A stretch of DNA of 64,000 nucleotides from Trebouxia sp. TZW2008 (GCA_002118135.1 BDIU01000211.1:124001-188000); one strand, 5' to 3'. Shown: positions 22,101 through 34,865, counted from the stretch's first letter. The notes: generated from the letters alone by a model not told the origin. Translations and numbers: made by a program.

Positions 22101-25100
22101 CACTGTAGTTGCCGATGATGAAATCCGGATTCTCGCCGTGTCCAGCGTCTGTGAGAAGCTCCTTCACTGCATGTGTTGCGTCCTTTGCAAAAGTCTCCAA
22201 ATATGGCCACACCTCAAACCTGCAGCAAAAATCCTTGTTTCAGCAGCACACAGTGATTTGTTCTAAGGTCACAAATGCTCTTTTGCTGCTTGCGTCCTTT
22301 GTCAAAATCTCAACATATGGCCACATCTCAAACCCACAGCACATACCCTTTCATCAGCAGGGAATAATGTGTTCTGATGTTATCACAACTGCTTTTTTGA
22401 TGCACGGGCTGCGTCCTTTGAAGAAGTCTCCGCATATATCCGCACCTCAACTCTGCGGCATGTACCCTTTGATTAATGGCAAACCCCAAGGCCAAAATTG
22501 TTGTCATTTGCTTGATTCACAAGACAAAATAGAACTTGCCTGCAGTCATGGCATCATGTGCAACACTTGACACCTGTAGTCAAGAATGGCATGCTCATTG
22601 CATTGCAGCATGCTTGAAATGCTGGCAGGGCTGGGCAGGGCAGGGCAGGACAGGGCAGGGCAGGACAGGGCAGGGCAGGGCAGGGCAGCACAACACGCTT
22701 GAACTCACCTGCTCACCCACTGCTGCAGAATCTCCCCGTTCTTCTGCTTGAAGGGAACACGCAAGATCTGTGCATTGGTGGTCCCATTGATCTTCTCAAG
22801 CCTTTGGTTGCACGAGGTTCCTTTGGCTTCAGGAATGAGTCTTGTGACCACCACAATCTGAGGAACGATCTCTAGGCCCTGCTGATCAATTCTGCTGCGC
22901 ATCTCTTTCTCAAGAGCCTTGACTTGATCTAGAATGTATACAATCTGCAGCCAGAATCATCAGCATTTGGCAGCGCTATGACTTCACCTGGCATATACAC
23001 AAGCTGCAGCCAAAGTCAACAGCGATTTTCAATGCTCTCACTTGATCTGGGATATACACAATTCACATCCAAACGTTAATATGTAAATGGCATCTGCGGC
23101 GCCTGACACTTTGGTCAATTCTTGATGATAGTCACTGGTCCTATGCCAGTGTCATCAGCCTCGCCCTGCTTGACCATTGTGACAAATTGGTATCAGCTTG
23201 CACATTGTCAACCAGGACCATCAGCCTCTAAGTAGCATTTTGCGACGTTACAGAAAAACAGCTTGCAATGCATAAGACTGAAAGCTTGGCCAATACGCTT
23301 AAGTAATCTCAACCAAAAGCAGCTCATACCTGGCCACCTGTTTCAGGCTTGCCCAAAACGTCTACCTGCCCAAAGAAACCATGAGGCCACAGTATCAACA
23401 CATAAAATATTTTTGACAACTGCACCACTAAATAGACTGAAAAAGAAGAAGACAAGAAGAAGAATAAGGAGGAAAAGGTCATGTGACCGCCGGTGTCAGG
23501 CTTGCCCAGGACATGCTTCTGCCCAAAGAACCAAAGAACGAGGCGACAGTATCACCACATTGAACATGTCAGGTGTCCTCAGACAGCTGCACTGTCAAAA
23601 ACAAAAAAGAAGAAGAAAAATCAAAAAGTGCAAGTCATAGCTAAAAAGAAGAAGCAAGAAGCAAGCTGTACCTGGCCGCCTGTGTCAGGCTTGCCCAGAA
23701 CATCCTTCTGCCCAAAAAAGCCGTGAGGTGACAGTATCACCACATTGAACATGTTTGGCGTCCTGGAAAGGAACTCTTGCAGTCTGACTGAGTCTGGAGC
23801 TTCCAGCAAATTCAGTGCCAGGTTCATGGTGTCCATTGTACGACCTACGGTGTTGCCCCAGCCTGGCTCAAATCCCAGCTGCTGTAGCTCTTCCATCACT
23901 TCCGAGTATGGTGTCTGCAATCATGGCACTGCATTCTGTGAGCAGTACTGCAGTGTCTTTTTTGGCAAGTCCAATAACGACAGTTCAAGCAAATCCAGTG
24001 CCAGGTTCATAGTGTCCATTGCGCGACCTACAGTATCTCCCCAGCCTGGCTCAAATCCCAGCTGTTGTAGCTCCACCATCACTTCTGAGTATGGTGTCTG
24101 CAAGCACAGCACTGCAATGATGATTATGATTATAACCAAATCTGCACTTTTAGGCACATGCGATGCAGAGTTCGCGATGTACATTGCAAGGCCTATAGTA
24201 TCTCCCCAGCCAGGCTCAAATCCCAGCTATTGAACTCTTTGATTACTTCTAGTTAGGGCGTCTGCAAGCACAGCACTACATACTGGATTGTTCACAGATC
24301 ATGCTTTAGACAGATTTTCATGCCAGGTTCATGGTGTCCATTTACGGCCTATGCTCAACTCATATCCCAGTCAATGTAGCTTCTGGATACGATGTCTGCA
24401 GGCACATCACTGTTTTTGAAAGCTGTCTGTCCAGGGCGCAGAGCAACTTCAGTCTCCAATGCACTGGCTTGCAATTTGCAATGTCAAAGCACCAAAGCTG
24501 TGAAACTCAGTTGCTGCAGGTGCAATGGTCAGCTGCCTGCCTGCAACCCAAACCGCACTCCATGCAATTGTTTTGCATAGGCACTGCCTGCTGCTCCTGA
24601 GTCCAGAACATTCAATGGCAGGGCTCCAGACATGCACATCCAGCATTTGGGCTGGAGCATGCTACACTTCCTGCATTCTGACATTTATACGATGACGAGC
24701 GCTGAATAGTGGCAACTACCTTTGCGTCTTTGGTCTCAAACAGCTTCTCAACCTTGAGCAGGGCGTCCCAAAGCTGGAAGTGGGACTTGAGCTTGCCGTT
24801 CAGCATCAGAGGGCTGCCTGTAGGCCATGACTCATGAGTGCAACCCAAAACTAATCGGTGCATGCCATGACCAATGACTTCAAGCTGTGACTGACGAGTG
24901 CAGGCCATGACTACTGAGTGCAAGCTTTGACGCATGAGTGCAGCCCACGACTGATGAGTACCAGCCGGGAAGCCATGACTAAGGGGTGCAACCCAAACTA
25001 AACAGTGCATGCCTTGACTAATGAATGCAAGCTGTGAGGCATGTGTGCAGCCCGTGATGATTTTTAGTGATGCTGCTTTGTTGGGCAGCAACGTCAAATT

Positions 25101-26659
25101 AACTGCATCTTGACAGGCTGCACAGTTGATGCAATGAAGCATTGCATGCCATTAGTGATGAAATGAGTGCTGGTTTAGCAAGCTGGATTGCAGCGTCAGC
25201 ATATCCTGTCAAGCTGACCAGTTATGCAGTTAAAGATCAACTTTGTGAGTAGCAGTGCACCTTGGCAGCGCATATAACTATCAGTGCATATGTTCAAAGT
25301 ACAGAGCAGCACATGTACAGTGTCTTCTCTGTGTACCAACTGCATCGATCACCAAAAAAAAATGTTTGCCAAGTAGTCCACAGTCAGAAATACCATTGTA
25401 GCCAGAATGCAGTGATTGATTCCCGACTGCCTTCCCTTCATATCAAATATCATATAAGGCAACATTGATGTACCTGCATAAGTCAGGGTCTTCAGGTATT
25501 GAAACAAGGAACCATTGATACCGCCATTTGCAGGATCTCTGCTGAGAGATGAGGAAAGATGCCTATTTAGGAAGTCAACCCCTTGACCAATTGTTTTGGT
25601 GCGCCTCATACGTGGCATGCCTCTCTTGAAAGCACCAAGGTCGACCTCGAGTACATATTGTTGATCACCATCTGCAGCTGCATGGCACATTTTGAAGTCA
25701 GATTGACAAACGCTGTCATAGGTTCAGTCATTGACCACTACTGCTAGGCAGGCTTTGTAACACAGCAAACAAGCACATACAGGCGCAGTCAGCTGCCTCC
25801 ATGCAAACTTTTCAGAAGCTGTCTCCAACCTTCAAATGGACATGCAAGCTGTGGCATAAAGGTGCATGCAGCAGTCTGCATGTAAGTCTTGCATCCAGAC
25901 CTTGCAATCTGCTATCATGTGTGTGTCAAGCAAACAACTTGCTGGGTCTCTGTTGTGCAGAATGCCACAGCTGCAGAACTCAGAGTTGTGACGCATAAGC
26001 ACAGGGCATCAGATTGAGGATCACCTTGCCCACTGAGCTTCTCCTTGAACGCCAGATACTGTGAAGTATCCACCCTCCGGACCTTCAGTGATGGGATCTC
26101 GACGGTGACGTACTTCCAATTGCCAATGTCGGGCCGAAGCGCAATTGCGACTGTGTCCTCCTGGACAATCAGTTCCTGTGCCGTTAGCAGCAGTTCGTAT
26201 GCTGAGCCTTTCAAGACTTCGGGCGCTGTCTTCTCTTCCGCGATCTTGTCTAGCTCTGCTTTGATTTGATGTGGCAGAAGAAGTGGAGTGTCTTTGCCCT
26301 GCTTTGCTAGCCTGCAACAACGATGAACGACGGTGAACGAAGTGTCAGCCGATACTCGACTGCAAGCAGGCCTTCGGCCTGTCAGTGTTGGAGTTCCGCT
26401 GGAGGAAAGCGGTCGTATCAAGACAATGCATTGCAACGCATGGAGCATCGGCTGTGCCGCATGGCGCTGAGTTCCAGTCTCGACAAGTGCAAGCATGCCA
26501 AGGCAGTGGACACAAGCGCTGGAGAGATAAGCACCGGGAGAATAAGTCTTTGTACGGAGTCTCAAACTCGCTGACATCTTCAGCAAAACCATCGAGCACA
26601 TCGTCGGAATCGATATCGTGGTGCCTGCTGGACGCAGAGCTTCTTAGGTAACACTTCAT
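16107..26659 (-). CDS. SUS: Sucrose synthase, complete, 15 exons
   Basis: Reversible UDP/ADP-glucose + fructose to sucrose + nucleotide, a cytosolic GT-B (GT4) enzyme. Exons, high to low: 26659-26535, 26311-26025, 25677-25474, 24817-24720, 23914-23672, 22944-22709, 22219-21995, 21416-21346, 20649-20540, 20028-19835, 19367-19270, 18766-18664, 18211-18091, 17670-17411, 16260-16107. They total 2529 nt, 842 residues plus stop, with all phases consistent. Family blocks run in order: [164 protein letters not shown] (acidic EX7E region), [14 protein letters not shown]. The intron after 21346 has a GC donor. Length is slightly above the ~800 of plant enzymes. It shares a promoter region with FANCI. 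Confidence 0.96.
16278..16368 (-). repeat. Acceptor-side echo of the last sucrose synthase exon
   Basis: [16 protein letters not shown] is repeated upstream of the intact [19 protein letters not shown] exon, about 110 bp away, then diverges. Confidence 0.88.
17765..18003 (-). repeat. Acceptor-side echoes of sucrose synthase exon 17670-17411
   Basis: Two copies of the segment that spans the acceptor before AMTCGL (TGTCATGGCCTGCATACAGG) lie at about 17770-17800 and 17951-17998. Confidence 0.7.
19090..19155 (-). repeat. Donor-side echo of sucrose synthase exon 19367-19270
   Basis: Bases 19085-19140 copy the exon end and donor region (CAACAACGACAAGATTGACC type). The copy lies about 180 bp downstream in the direction of transcription. 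Confidence 0.8.
20070..20385 (-). repeat. Acceptor-side echoes of sucrose synthase exon 20028-19835
   Basis: One long copy ([19 protein letters not shown], about 20228-20075) and one more decayed copy at about 20380-20330 lie upstream of the intact exon. Confidence 0.9.
20640..21150 (-). repeat. Tandem array of the acceptor of sucrose synthase exon 20649-20540
   Basis: The CTGCAG acceptor and its flanks repeat at about 20651, 20761, 20886, 21011 and 21132 (spacing 110-125 bp). The only copy that continues into coding sequence is the lowest one. A 189-residue minus-strand open frame runs through the array by chance. Confidence 0.9.
21788..21961 (+). mobile_element. MITE copy B
   Basis: Begins CAGTCAATTCTCTTTGTAAG and ends ACAAAGACAGTTCACTG; the terminal inverted repeats are about 23 bp. 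Left flank TA, right flank TG. It lies 33 bp inside the intron from the donor of sucrose synthase exon 22219-21995. Confidence 0.88.
22285..22465 (-). repeat. Acceptor-side echoes of sucrose synthase exon 22219-21995
   Basis: ATATGGCCACATCTCAAACC and ATATCCGCACCTCAACTCTG at about 22315 and 22433 copy the exon's acceptor and VWPYLETF start. Confidence 0.82.
22622..22690. repeat. GGGCA/GGACA pentanucleotide minisatellite
   Basis: About 13 units of GGGCA or GGACA lie just upstream of the donor of sucrose synthase exon 22944-22709, inside the following intron. Confidence 0.95.
22978..23080 (-). repeat. Acceptor-side echoes of sucrose synthase exon 22944-22709
   Basis: Two copies of the acceptor segment (CATATACACAAGCTGCAGCC and GATATACACAATTCACATCC) lie about 58 and 115 bp upstream of the intact acceptor. 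Confidence 0.75.
23325..23590 (-). repeat. Two donor-side echoes of sucrose synthase exon 23914-23672
   Basis: The 3' part of the exon ([14 protein letters not shown]) recurs at about 23485-23575 and 23328-23415. The second copy keeps a TACCTGG donor; the first does not. Confidence 0.9.
23955..24400 (-). repeat. Three acceptor-side echoes of sucrose synthase exon 23914-23672
   Basis: [20 protein letters not shown] is repeated in good shape at 24104-23980. Weaker copies lie at about 24262-24170 and 24395-24320. Decay increases with distance from the intact exon. Confidence 0.92.
24825..25065. repeat. Short tandem repeat (CATGACT.ATGAGTGCA.)n in a sucrose synthase intron
   Basis: About ten diverged units of roughly 24 bp lie just upstream of exon 24817-24720. 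They do not code for the exon. Confidence 0.75.
25318..25470 (+). mobile_element. MITE copy C, abutting a splice donor
   Basis: Begins CAGTGTCTTCTCTGTGTACC, with the core AGCCAGAATGCAGTG. TA lies at 25316-25317 and 25471-25472. On the minus strand the right-hand TA plus the preceding G form the GTA donor of sucrose synthase exon 25677-25474. Confidence 0.75.
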
Positions 26660-27132
26660 GTCTGAAGCTGCGTAACGATTTTACAGACACGCGTGCGACA
26701 TGTGGACTGCAGCGATGCAAGATTGGGGATGTATGTGAACAATCAGGCCGATGCAAGCGGCGCCCGGCACTAAGCGCTGCGCAGCTCCGCTGGGCTTGTT
26801 TTGGGCCTGTTGGACGGAGTGCGGAATTGCATAATTCGCCCAGCGTAGCACAGCACGCACAGCATGTTAGTACTGGTACTCAAGCGGGCACGATCGCTAC
26901 GCGCGATGGCCTGCCAAGGTCAGCCGGCCATTGGTCACCGCGCCGCTGCCGCCCAAGGTATATAGCGCTCACAATTTCGGCCCTCGCCGCTGCTGACGTA
27001 CCACTAGTCAAGCAGCACACCTTCGACTGATCAAAGAGATCCACGAGCTCCACCGCGCAACTCACGCCTCGGCCGCGCAAACGTACTGAAACTCTGGATC
27101 TCAAAAATTGCCCGCTGAAAGCGTCTTTCGAC
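26660..27132. promoter_or_regulatory. Shared divergent promoter region of SUS and FANCI
   Basis: 473 bp separate the two start codons (26659 on -, 27133 on +). The segment is richer in G+C and CpG than the introns. It has a TATATA at 26959-26964, about 170 bp upstream of the FANCI ATG. No further element can be assigned. Confidence 0.6.
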
Positions 27133-30100
27133 ATGGACACGAACACCAAAAGCTGGCAAGACCTGCAGTGCTGGTTAGGTCAAGAAGTCTCAGTCACCTT
27201 GAAAGAGTACACCAACAGCGGCAACACATCATCACAGGTTGCCCGACTGTGACCGACTGTAGTGTGTTTTTAAGGCTCTTTCAAAACGACTTGTGTGTCA
27301 CATACACGCACACTGCAACCAGGGTGTTCTTTCAAAGCTGCAATCAGCTCAGGCGGACAATGCCAACAAGCAGCAAATTATCAGCTTGACGAATGCGGCT
27401 CTAGTTACTGTGCTGGCAGACTTGGTGTCAGCAAGCATCCAGCCAGCTGCTTTTGGAGAGAAGGTCCTTGCAGTCATTCAGAACGCCACACTCGGTGCTG
27501 CTACTCACGTACAGGTGCGAATATTGCCACAATTGATGACGTGCCAGCTGGTGCAACTGAGAAACTGCAAGGGGATACAAAAGAGAAAGCGTTTAAAGAT
27601 TTAAATACAATCGTTTGTAAAAAATAATGTTTCTGTAGCTGCTCAGTGCACACAGAGGGCACACTGATTCAACTGCTTGCTGCGCTATGCATGGGATTGC
27701 TTTGTAGTCATGCTTGATGATAGGTGTTGATAGTGAGCATCAACAACGAGTATCACGCTGCATGGGTTGAAGTTTCATGAAATGTTGGCAGAAAGTATCA
27801 AGTATCGCACCGTAGGACCAAACCTTAGTCCTGTTACAGCAGGGCTTAGTGCTGCCTTTTGGCAGGACTATCCCTGTGCCTGTGCCACTAGTGTGAGTAG
27901 CAGATGGCAGTCATAAGCATCATTTGCAGGTGGCTCAAGGTGCACTGCACTGCCTCAAAAGCAATCCAGCAGCATCACAGCTAGCCCTAGCCATTCTCAA
28001 GGAAGCTTTGGCAGCCATTGCTCAAGATGGAGCTGCTGTTCAGAGACCTGGTACAACGACTTCTCTTCATGCTTTGGTTTCCAAGAAACTTGTCCTTGCA
28101 TTGTATTGTCCTTACTTCAGAGGTACCACTGCAGTCAGAATGCAGTGCTTAATTCCCAGTTACCTTGTCTTTCAATTGAGAATTGCCTTGACATCGAGTA
28201 TGGACGACCTTACAAAGCGGAGTGACTGTAGCGCTTGATCGAATGTACTATTTAAGTCTAAATTATCAGACGTGGCATATGCGAGTGCAGAAGGCATCAC
28301 CAATTGCTGCTGACTCCAAGTTGACTTGACAGGATCCCCTATGATGGCAAAGCGTGTACTACAGCTGCAGCGTAAACTGCTGGCTTCTTGTACCTTTGAA
28401 ATTAGCTCAAAAGCTTGCCTGAGGGTGTGCACATTAATTTGCGCATTGATTTTTCTGCCTGTAGATACTTGCGCTTGTGTACCATTTGTATTCAAGCGCG
28501 GCTCAAATCATAGCCCACAGGTACAGCATACATGTGTCACTCATTCCCAATGTCAATGCACGCTTGCTTTTGCCTGAGCCTGGTGTCATTTTTGCAGATG
28601 ATTTGGAAGAGAATGAAAGTTTGCCAGCACCAGAGTATCGAAAGCTGATTGTGCGCAAAGTTTGTCAATGCGCTTGGGAGGGCTCAGAGATTCCCAATTT
28701 CCTGGCCTTCCTGAACACCTTTGCTCAGTAAGCGTCAATCCACTTAAAAATGTCCTGTTATTCCTGTAACCTTGTCTGGACATACCAAGATTCTTTATTA
28801 CATTGCACAGTCTGCCATGCGCTGTGCGCCGTATATCAGAACAGCAGTGTTGTCATCGTGCATCTTTTGTTGATGGTGCGTTGCCCACAGAAGCCGCTGT
28901 ACCAAAAGCCATAAAGTCCCCAGAAGTTGGCATGCGTGTGCAAGGTTCAGGCCACAAGTTTTGCCTGGGTGCAGCCACCAGCAGCTGCTGTTTGGATCCA
29001 CCAAGTGTACATAACTTGGCTCATGAGTAATTTCTGATTGAGACTGCCAGCACAATGGCGCTGCAATAGCCAATAGCACCTGCTGTGGCAAGCAGATCAA
29101 GTAACGACATTTTTGCTTGCCTGGTGCGCAAGTGCATTTGTTGGCTGAAGCCACTCTGTAGTTCTGCATGGCCAATTGGAGCTGCTTTGTAGAGCAGATG
29201 AGGTGCCAGCAGCAGCACAGAAGGTGATGTCTGCATGCTCCCAAGCAGAAAACGTGGATCTGCCTCTTGTGGCAGAACACCTGTGGACCTTGAGTAGCGG
29301 AAGCCCCAAGAGCAATGCCTTACAGGTCCAAAGCGCATGACCTGATTGCAACAAAAAGCTTATTTGCCCAAATATCAATGGCGTGCATTGATAAGTGGAC
29401 AAAGGCTTAGGATGCAGCTGGTTGCATGCAGAGTCATGCTTTCACAGACAGTGAATGAATGTGAGCCTGCGTAGCACAAGACATGCACGAGCTTGTTCAT
29501 GTGTGTGGTGTACTTTATGCAGTTTGCTGTATAATGTACACAATGCAACAGGTTCTTGACTTTGCGGTGACTGCACTGCCGGTCCCCTCACAGTTAGCAA
29601 GCAACTCAACATAATTCAACTTGCAGACACAAGTGTCAGGATTCCAAGAGAATCTTTTGAAGTTTGTGTCCATGTTGTGTCACTCAGCGGCTGGGCTACA
29701 CACTTGAAGGCACTACATCACCTCTGTGCTGAGTGGTCAATGCAGAATGTGATACACTTAGTTGAAGCTAGAGATGCTGCAAAGGGACAAGATCATGCAG
29801 AAACCTTTCTTCAGCAACAAGGACAGATCTTGCAGTGGCTCAAGAACAAGCTGCCTACAAATGTAGAGCTGGGTCAAGTGAGGCTTATCTTACCTATACA
29901 GACTCCTTGCTTGCTGACTCATGCCAGCTGCCTGCAAAATGGTGTGGACTGTGTTAGGCACTTGATCTGTGTTTGGAGGACCAGTACCTCAGACAACATT
30001 TCTGCATGATGTCTAAATCATTACAGAAGCACTGTGACTTTCAAATGTATTGCAAGTCCATCTGCTTTCAGCAGATATGACTTGGTTGAAAGCAATAAAA

Positions 30101-33100
30101 CATGCCATGCTTATGCTGCACAGCAAGCTTGATCAGTGCTTGCCAGTGCCACCAATTTTGTTTGACAATGTATGCCTGGCTTTTTGACCTTGCATGCCAG
30201 ACATTGCCCATTTGCCCTTTGATACATGCTGGAGTGCTGACAAACAGCAGCGGCTGCACACCCAGACAAGAATTAAGCAATATCTTGCTTTACTTCTACT
30301 GTCACATCCTAGGCTCAACAGACGACTTCTGCCTGCAAGCATATTTGACTCAACGGACTGGACAGGGGGTGTTTTGATCTGCCCATGTGCACATGGCATC
30401 AGCTGCCGTGCAAACAGAAGACACCAGCTGAAGTGACATGCATTGCAGGCTTGGCTGAAGCAGTTGAAGAGCCGGACTGTGTCTTGCTCACCTTTTCAGC
30501 TGGCAGTCTTGCTGGTCATGTCTGAAGCCCTCAACAGACTGCAACAGCCAATCATGGACCAGTTGCAGGTGTGCAAACAAGTCAAGATGGGAAACAGACG
30601 CTGTCCAAGTTAGCTTGCACAGGGTGCCTTGTGTACTTGCGTTGCACAAGGTGCCTTGTGTACTGTTATGCGTTACTTAGCTTGTGCTCATGGACGAGCC
30701 TCTTCAGAGCTCAAAGTCAAAGCAATGAGTGGGTGTGCTGTAGACTTGCTGAGCACGTGCAAGTCTACGTTTTTGACAAAATCCTTACAAATGCATCAGC
30801 AACTTGTGCACAGTGCTGACAGCTTGATCAGAAATCACAATGCTCGAGCAGAATTTCACAAGCGCATGCGAGCCCGCACCATGCATACAAAGTTGGCAGC
30901 AGGCATGGCAGACTGCACATATGCACAGCCTGGGCGCTTTGTCTGCAGTACCTCAGGCTAATGGTGACATGGTATATCTGGCTTCAGCACTCCTCGAAGG
31001 GCTCATCATGACTGTGAGCACAGAACACGCAAACATCACTGCAACTGGGCTGCTGCAACTGCGACATTCCAATTATGGGTCATAGTCTGCAGCATGTGAC
31101 TTGGCTGCATCAAGGCCAGTGACATGCTCTGCAGGGGTTAGTCAGCAGTGCTCATCAGGCTGATGCACACATTGAAGGCAGTGCCTGGCTCGCCAGCCAA
31201 CCCAGCATTCCTGGTCCAAGAGGGGCTACTCTGGAAAGAGCCCTGCTGGCATGCATCATAAACAGTGCAGAACAAGGGCAGGGACAGGGACAAGGGCAGG
31301 GCTGGGGGCTGCTACCCAAGCCCCTTGCCAGCTTTGCTGTAGCCCTGCTTGAGAAGGGCAGTATCAAAGCAGCTGAGCTTGCAGATGCCCTGTCAGGTCA
31401 TTATCCAATCTGTTAGAGAGCCTTCAGGTCTGATTGAAATACATGACCTCAGCGCTGTCGTGTTGACACTGCCAGCTTGACTGTCACTGTCACATAAGCC
31501 TCTCATTGCTAGCACAGTGCGTGATGGTGTTATGTGAAATGTGTTCGTACCTTCCCAAGAAATGTACCATGTGCCAAGGCTGATGTGAAGTAAGCTTGTG
31601 ATTTTGCAGTTTCTTTTCAGCACATCAAACGGACCTAGACAGTGCCTACTGCTGATCTGCACTCCTTGCCAGTAGTCCCAAAGCTCAGGATTCGATGCTT
31701 GCAATCATGCAGCAGAGCAGGAAAACAAGGATGCAAATGCGCCACATGTGGCAGCAGCCATGTTGGGCATCAAGCTGTTAGTGGCAGCCTTTGACGCGCA
31801 TGAGGATGCAAGGGAAGGCTTGCTGAGGGAAGTGCAGAGCAAGCTGGTGGGGGTGAAAGAGGAAGTGGCTTTGCCATTTGTGGCTGTCCTCAGTTTGTGG
31901 GTGCACAAGCATCCCAAGGCCGTCCTGCAGCATGCCCCTCTGCTGAAGGTCAGACAATTGCATGTGCTCTGCATGTAGAGAACTCTTACATCGTGTACTG
32001 CCGCAGTTAACATTGTGTGGGTGGCTTTGCAGATGATTTGGCATTTGCATCTCCTTTGCCGCTGTGAGTGTGATCGTCATGGTCATCTGCATGCGCTCAT
32101 GCACTGCAAGATGTCACCACTCTGCGTCATCTTGTCATGGCTTAAGTTGTGCCTTGTCTGACCTTTGCCTTAGCAAGCACCAGGCCTGAAAGTACAGCAG
32201 GTATACGGCGCGCCGCAGCACATGCTGTTCAGTAACACGTAAGCCTGATGCATGCCTCGCACCCTGAACCGCGTGTCAGCTGGGGATATTTTTGACATGC
32301 GTCAGTCACCTCTGAGAGATATGTGCTATTGCAGGCTGCTTTGGACCGCTTTGCCTTCATGTTTCCCACCACAGCCCTAGGAGTTCTGATAGCCCTGCAG
32401 CCTTTAGCCCTGCTCAAAAAGCAGATTCAGGCAAGTCCATCTCAGACAATGCTTGTTTTGAGTAGTGATCAGCACGCTCAGAAGTTGTGTGCTGATCATG
32501 TGCATAAGCTAAGGTGCTAGCACGCATGCAAGCTGGAAGATGTCCGAAAAGAGAATTATATGGCTTTATGGGCAAGAGACCTGCTGCCTACCTGCGTAAG
32601 TATGCTTGATAGACCTGCCTCAGCCCACAATCTTCAAGACCAAACACTCAGTCAGATGTTACAAACATTGCATTACAGCTCATATGGTATGTCATCATCT
32701 TTGTAGGGCTACATGGTGGGTCCAAGCGGGGTGTTGCGCAAGGCCCTGTTCAGCAGGGGCATTGCGGCCCGTCTGGTGGCTGTGCGAGGCCTGCTGTACA
32801 TCATTGTGCAGCAATTGAGAATCATTGAGGAAGGTGACACAGAAGCAGACCTGGAGCCTGATCCAGAACTCAGCTTGAGTCAGGTTCTGCTACTTCAGCA
32901 AACATGCTTGATAGGATTCAACATTGGCACAGATGGTGGAAGTTGACATTGTTCGTTCTCTGCACATTGTCTAGGCCTGCCACACAGTACACATCTCTTC
33001 CCTCACAGCTTGCCGCATCATTTGTGACATTCGTTATCATGAGTTGGACAGAACATGTCAATTTGAGCTCAGCATCTTCCTGACTTTGGCTTCTTGCAGT

Positions 33101-34263
33101 TGCTTCAGCCAGTTCAGCAGCCTGTCAGCAGGAAAAGAGAGCAACGCTGGGCGAGGGCAGCCTGCTGCATGAGCATCATGCGCCCAGGAGCCATGTCAAG
33201 TCCACGCATGCCCCTATGACTTGCTTGGTTGTGTGAGTGTTGCTGCAGTCTCTTGCAGCCAGCCAGCAGCCCATATTGGCAGGGGCGAGGGGGCTGGTCT
33301 GCTGCATGAGCCCATGAGCCTTGATAAGCAGGAAGTGTTCATGTGTTCATCACATCCCGTGTTTGTCTGAGTTCGACTTCACGTTCTTGCTGCTGCTGCA
33401 GTCGCTTCCAGCCAGTCAGCAGCCCAGCATGTCAGCAGGAGGTGGCGGGGTCAGCTTGTTGCATGAGCTCATGGGCCTCATGCGCCGCAGTCTCACTCAG
33501 CAGGCGCCCATCAGGGAAGCACTATACCAGGTGATTCACCCACGCAAATGCATCTCTTTCATTGGCAAGAGCAGTTGCACAAGCGCCTATGCCATCAGTG
33601 AGGTAAGATTATGTTTGAGACTTGAGCAGCGATTGCGCAAAGCACCATGGCATGCCCAGCATCCTATCTCTCTGCACGCGTTACCCATCAAAAGTTCTGC
33701 TTGTGACATCTGGAGAAGCAGACCTCAGCACGTCTCCGAAGACCAATCAATCTCTCTATTGGCAGAGAAAGACTTTGAGCAATCCATTAGGGGTTTCTGG
33801 TGGTGTGAAACCTGCAGAACAGTTATACCATTTTCCACAGGCCCATCAATGCCAGAACTTGCGCTAGAGCTGCTGCTGCCATTTCTGAAGCCCTCTGCCG
33901 TCGTCATGCAGTGCTGACCGCTCAAGCAAGTCTACGGGATCAAAAGGGTCTCAGCATGGCCCAGAAGGCTCATTTCAGGCTTTCACAGAAACTTGCATTG
34001 AAATTTAATCAAATCCAAAAACATTTCGTCCCTTTTGCAGGGCGTGCATGCCATTTTGGCTGCAGACCCATCAGTGCAGGAGCCTGTGCTGGAGCTGCTG
34101 TTGCCACATCTGGAGCTCTTCCTGCAGCGTGATGGCCCTCCACTCAAGCTTGAAGCATGTGCCAGTCTTCAGGTCAGAGCTCCTGTTACCATTCTCCTTA
34201 AGTTTGCTGATTCTGCGGCTGCTTTTGACTTGTTGTATGCCGTGTGCAGCAATTGTGGCAGCA

Positions 34264-34313
<50 letters not shown>

Positions 34314-34865
34314 ATGGCAAATTTGCATGAGCGAGCGCTTGATATGCCGTGCTTGCAGCAGTTTCTGCTGCTGATGCTGCAGAACCAATATGCGGGACCC
34401 CATTGAGTTTAGTTTAGCATGCATGCTGCAATTTCTGCAGTTGCTGCAGGATGATGTGGTGACTGTGCATGAGCCAATTGACCTTCTTCTGTCCTGTGTG
34501 CGGCAAGTGTTGCTGCTAGCTAAGCCTAGGGACAGACAGATACCAGACAGCGTTTTGGAAATGCCAATTGGGGACACCACACCGAGCTTATTGAGAGCAG
34601 CAGGCGCTTCACAGCAGCATGGCCCTGATCAGGTGAAGCTACGTAACCTCAACATTGACACACATAATGATTGCGTCATTACGAGTGATCTTATTTACAA
34701 GGACAGGAAACATGATTAACCAAGCGGCCACAGCAATTCAGTCAAAAATGGCAATCACAATGATGCTTGAAATGCATGACAGTGCCTCTGAGTATGCAAA
34801 GCCTGCTAGACTTCAGTGCATTGTGTAAGCTCACTATCAATTACGTCAATAATGTTAATGCTGAC

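Noticed and set aside
28798..29280. 160-residue minus-strand frame
   Set aside because: It is antisense to FANCI introns and to the exon ending at 29324, which matches FANCI (LPLVAEHLWTLSSGSPKS) on the plus strand.
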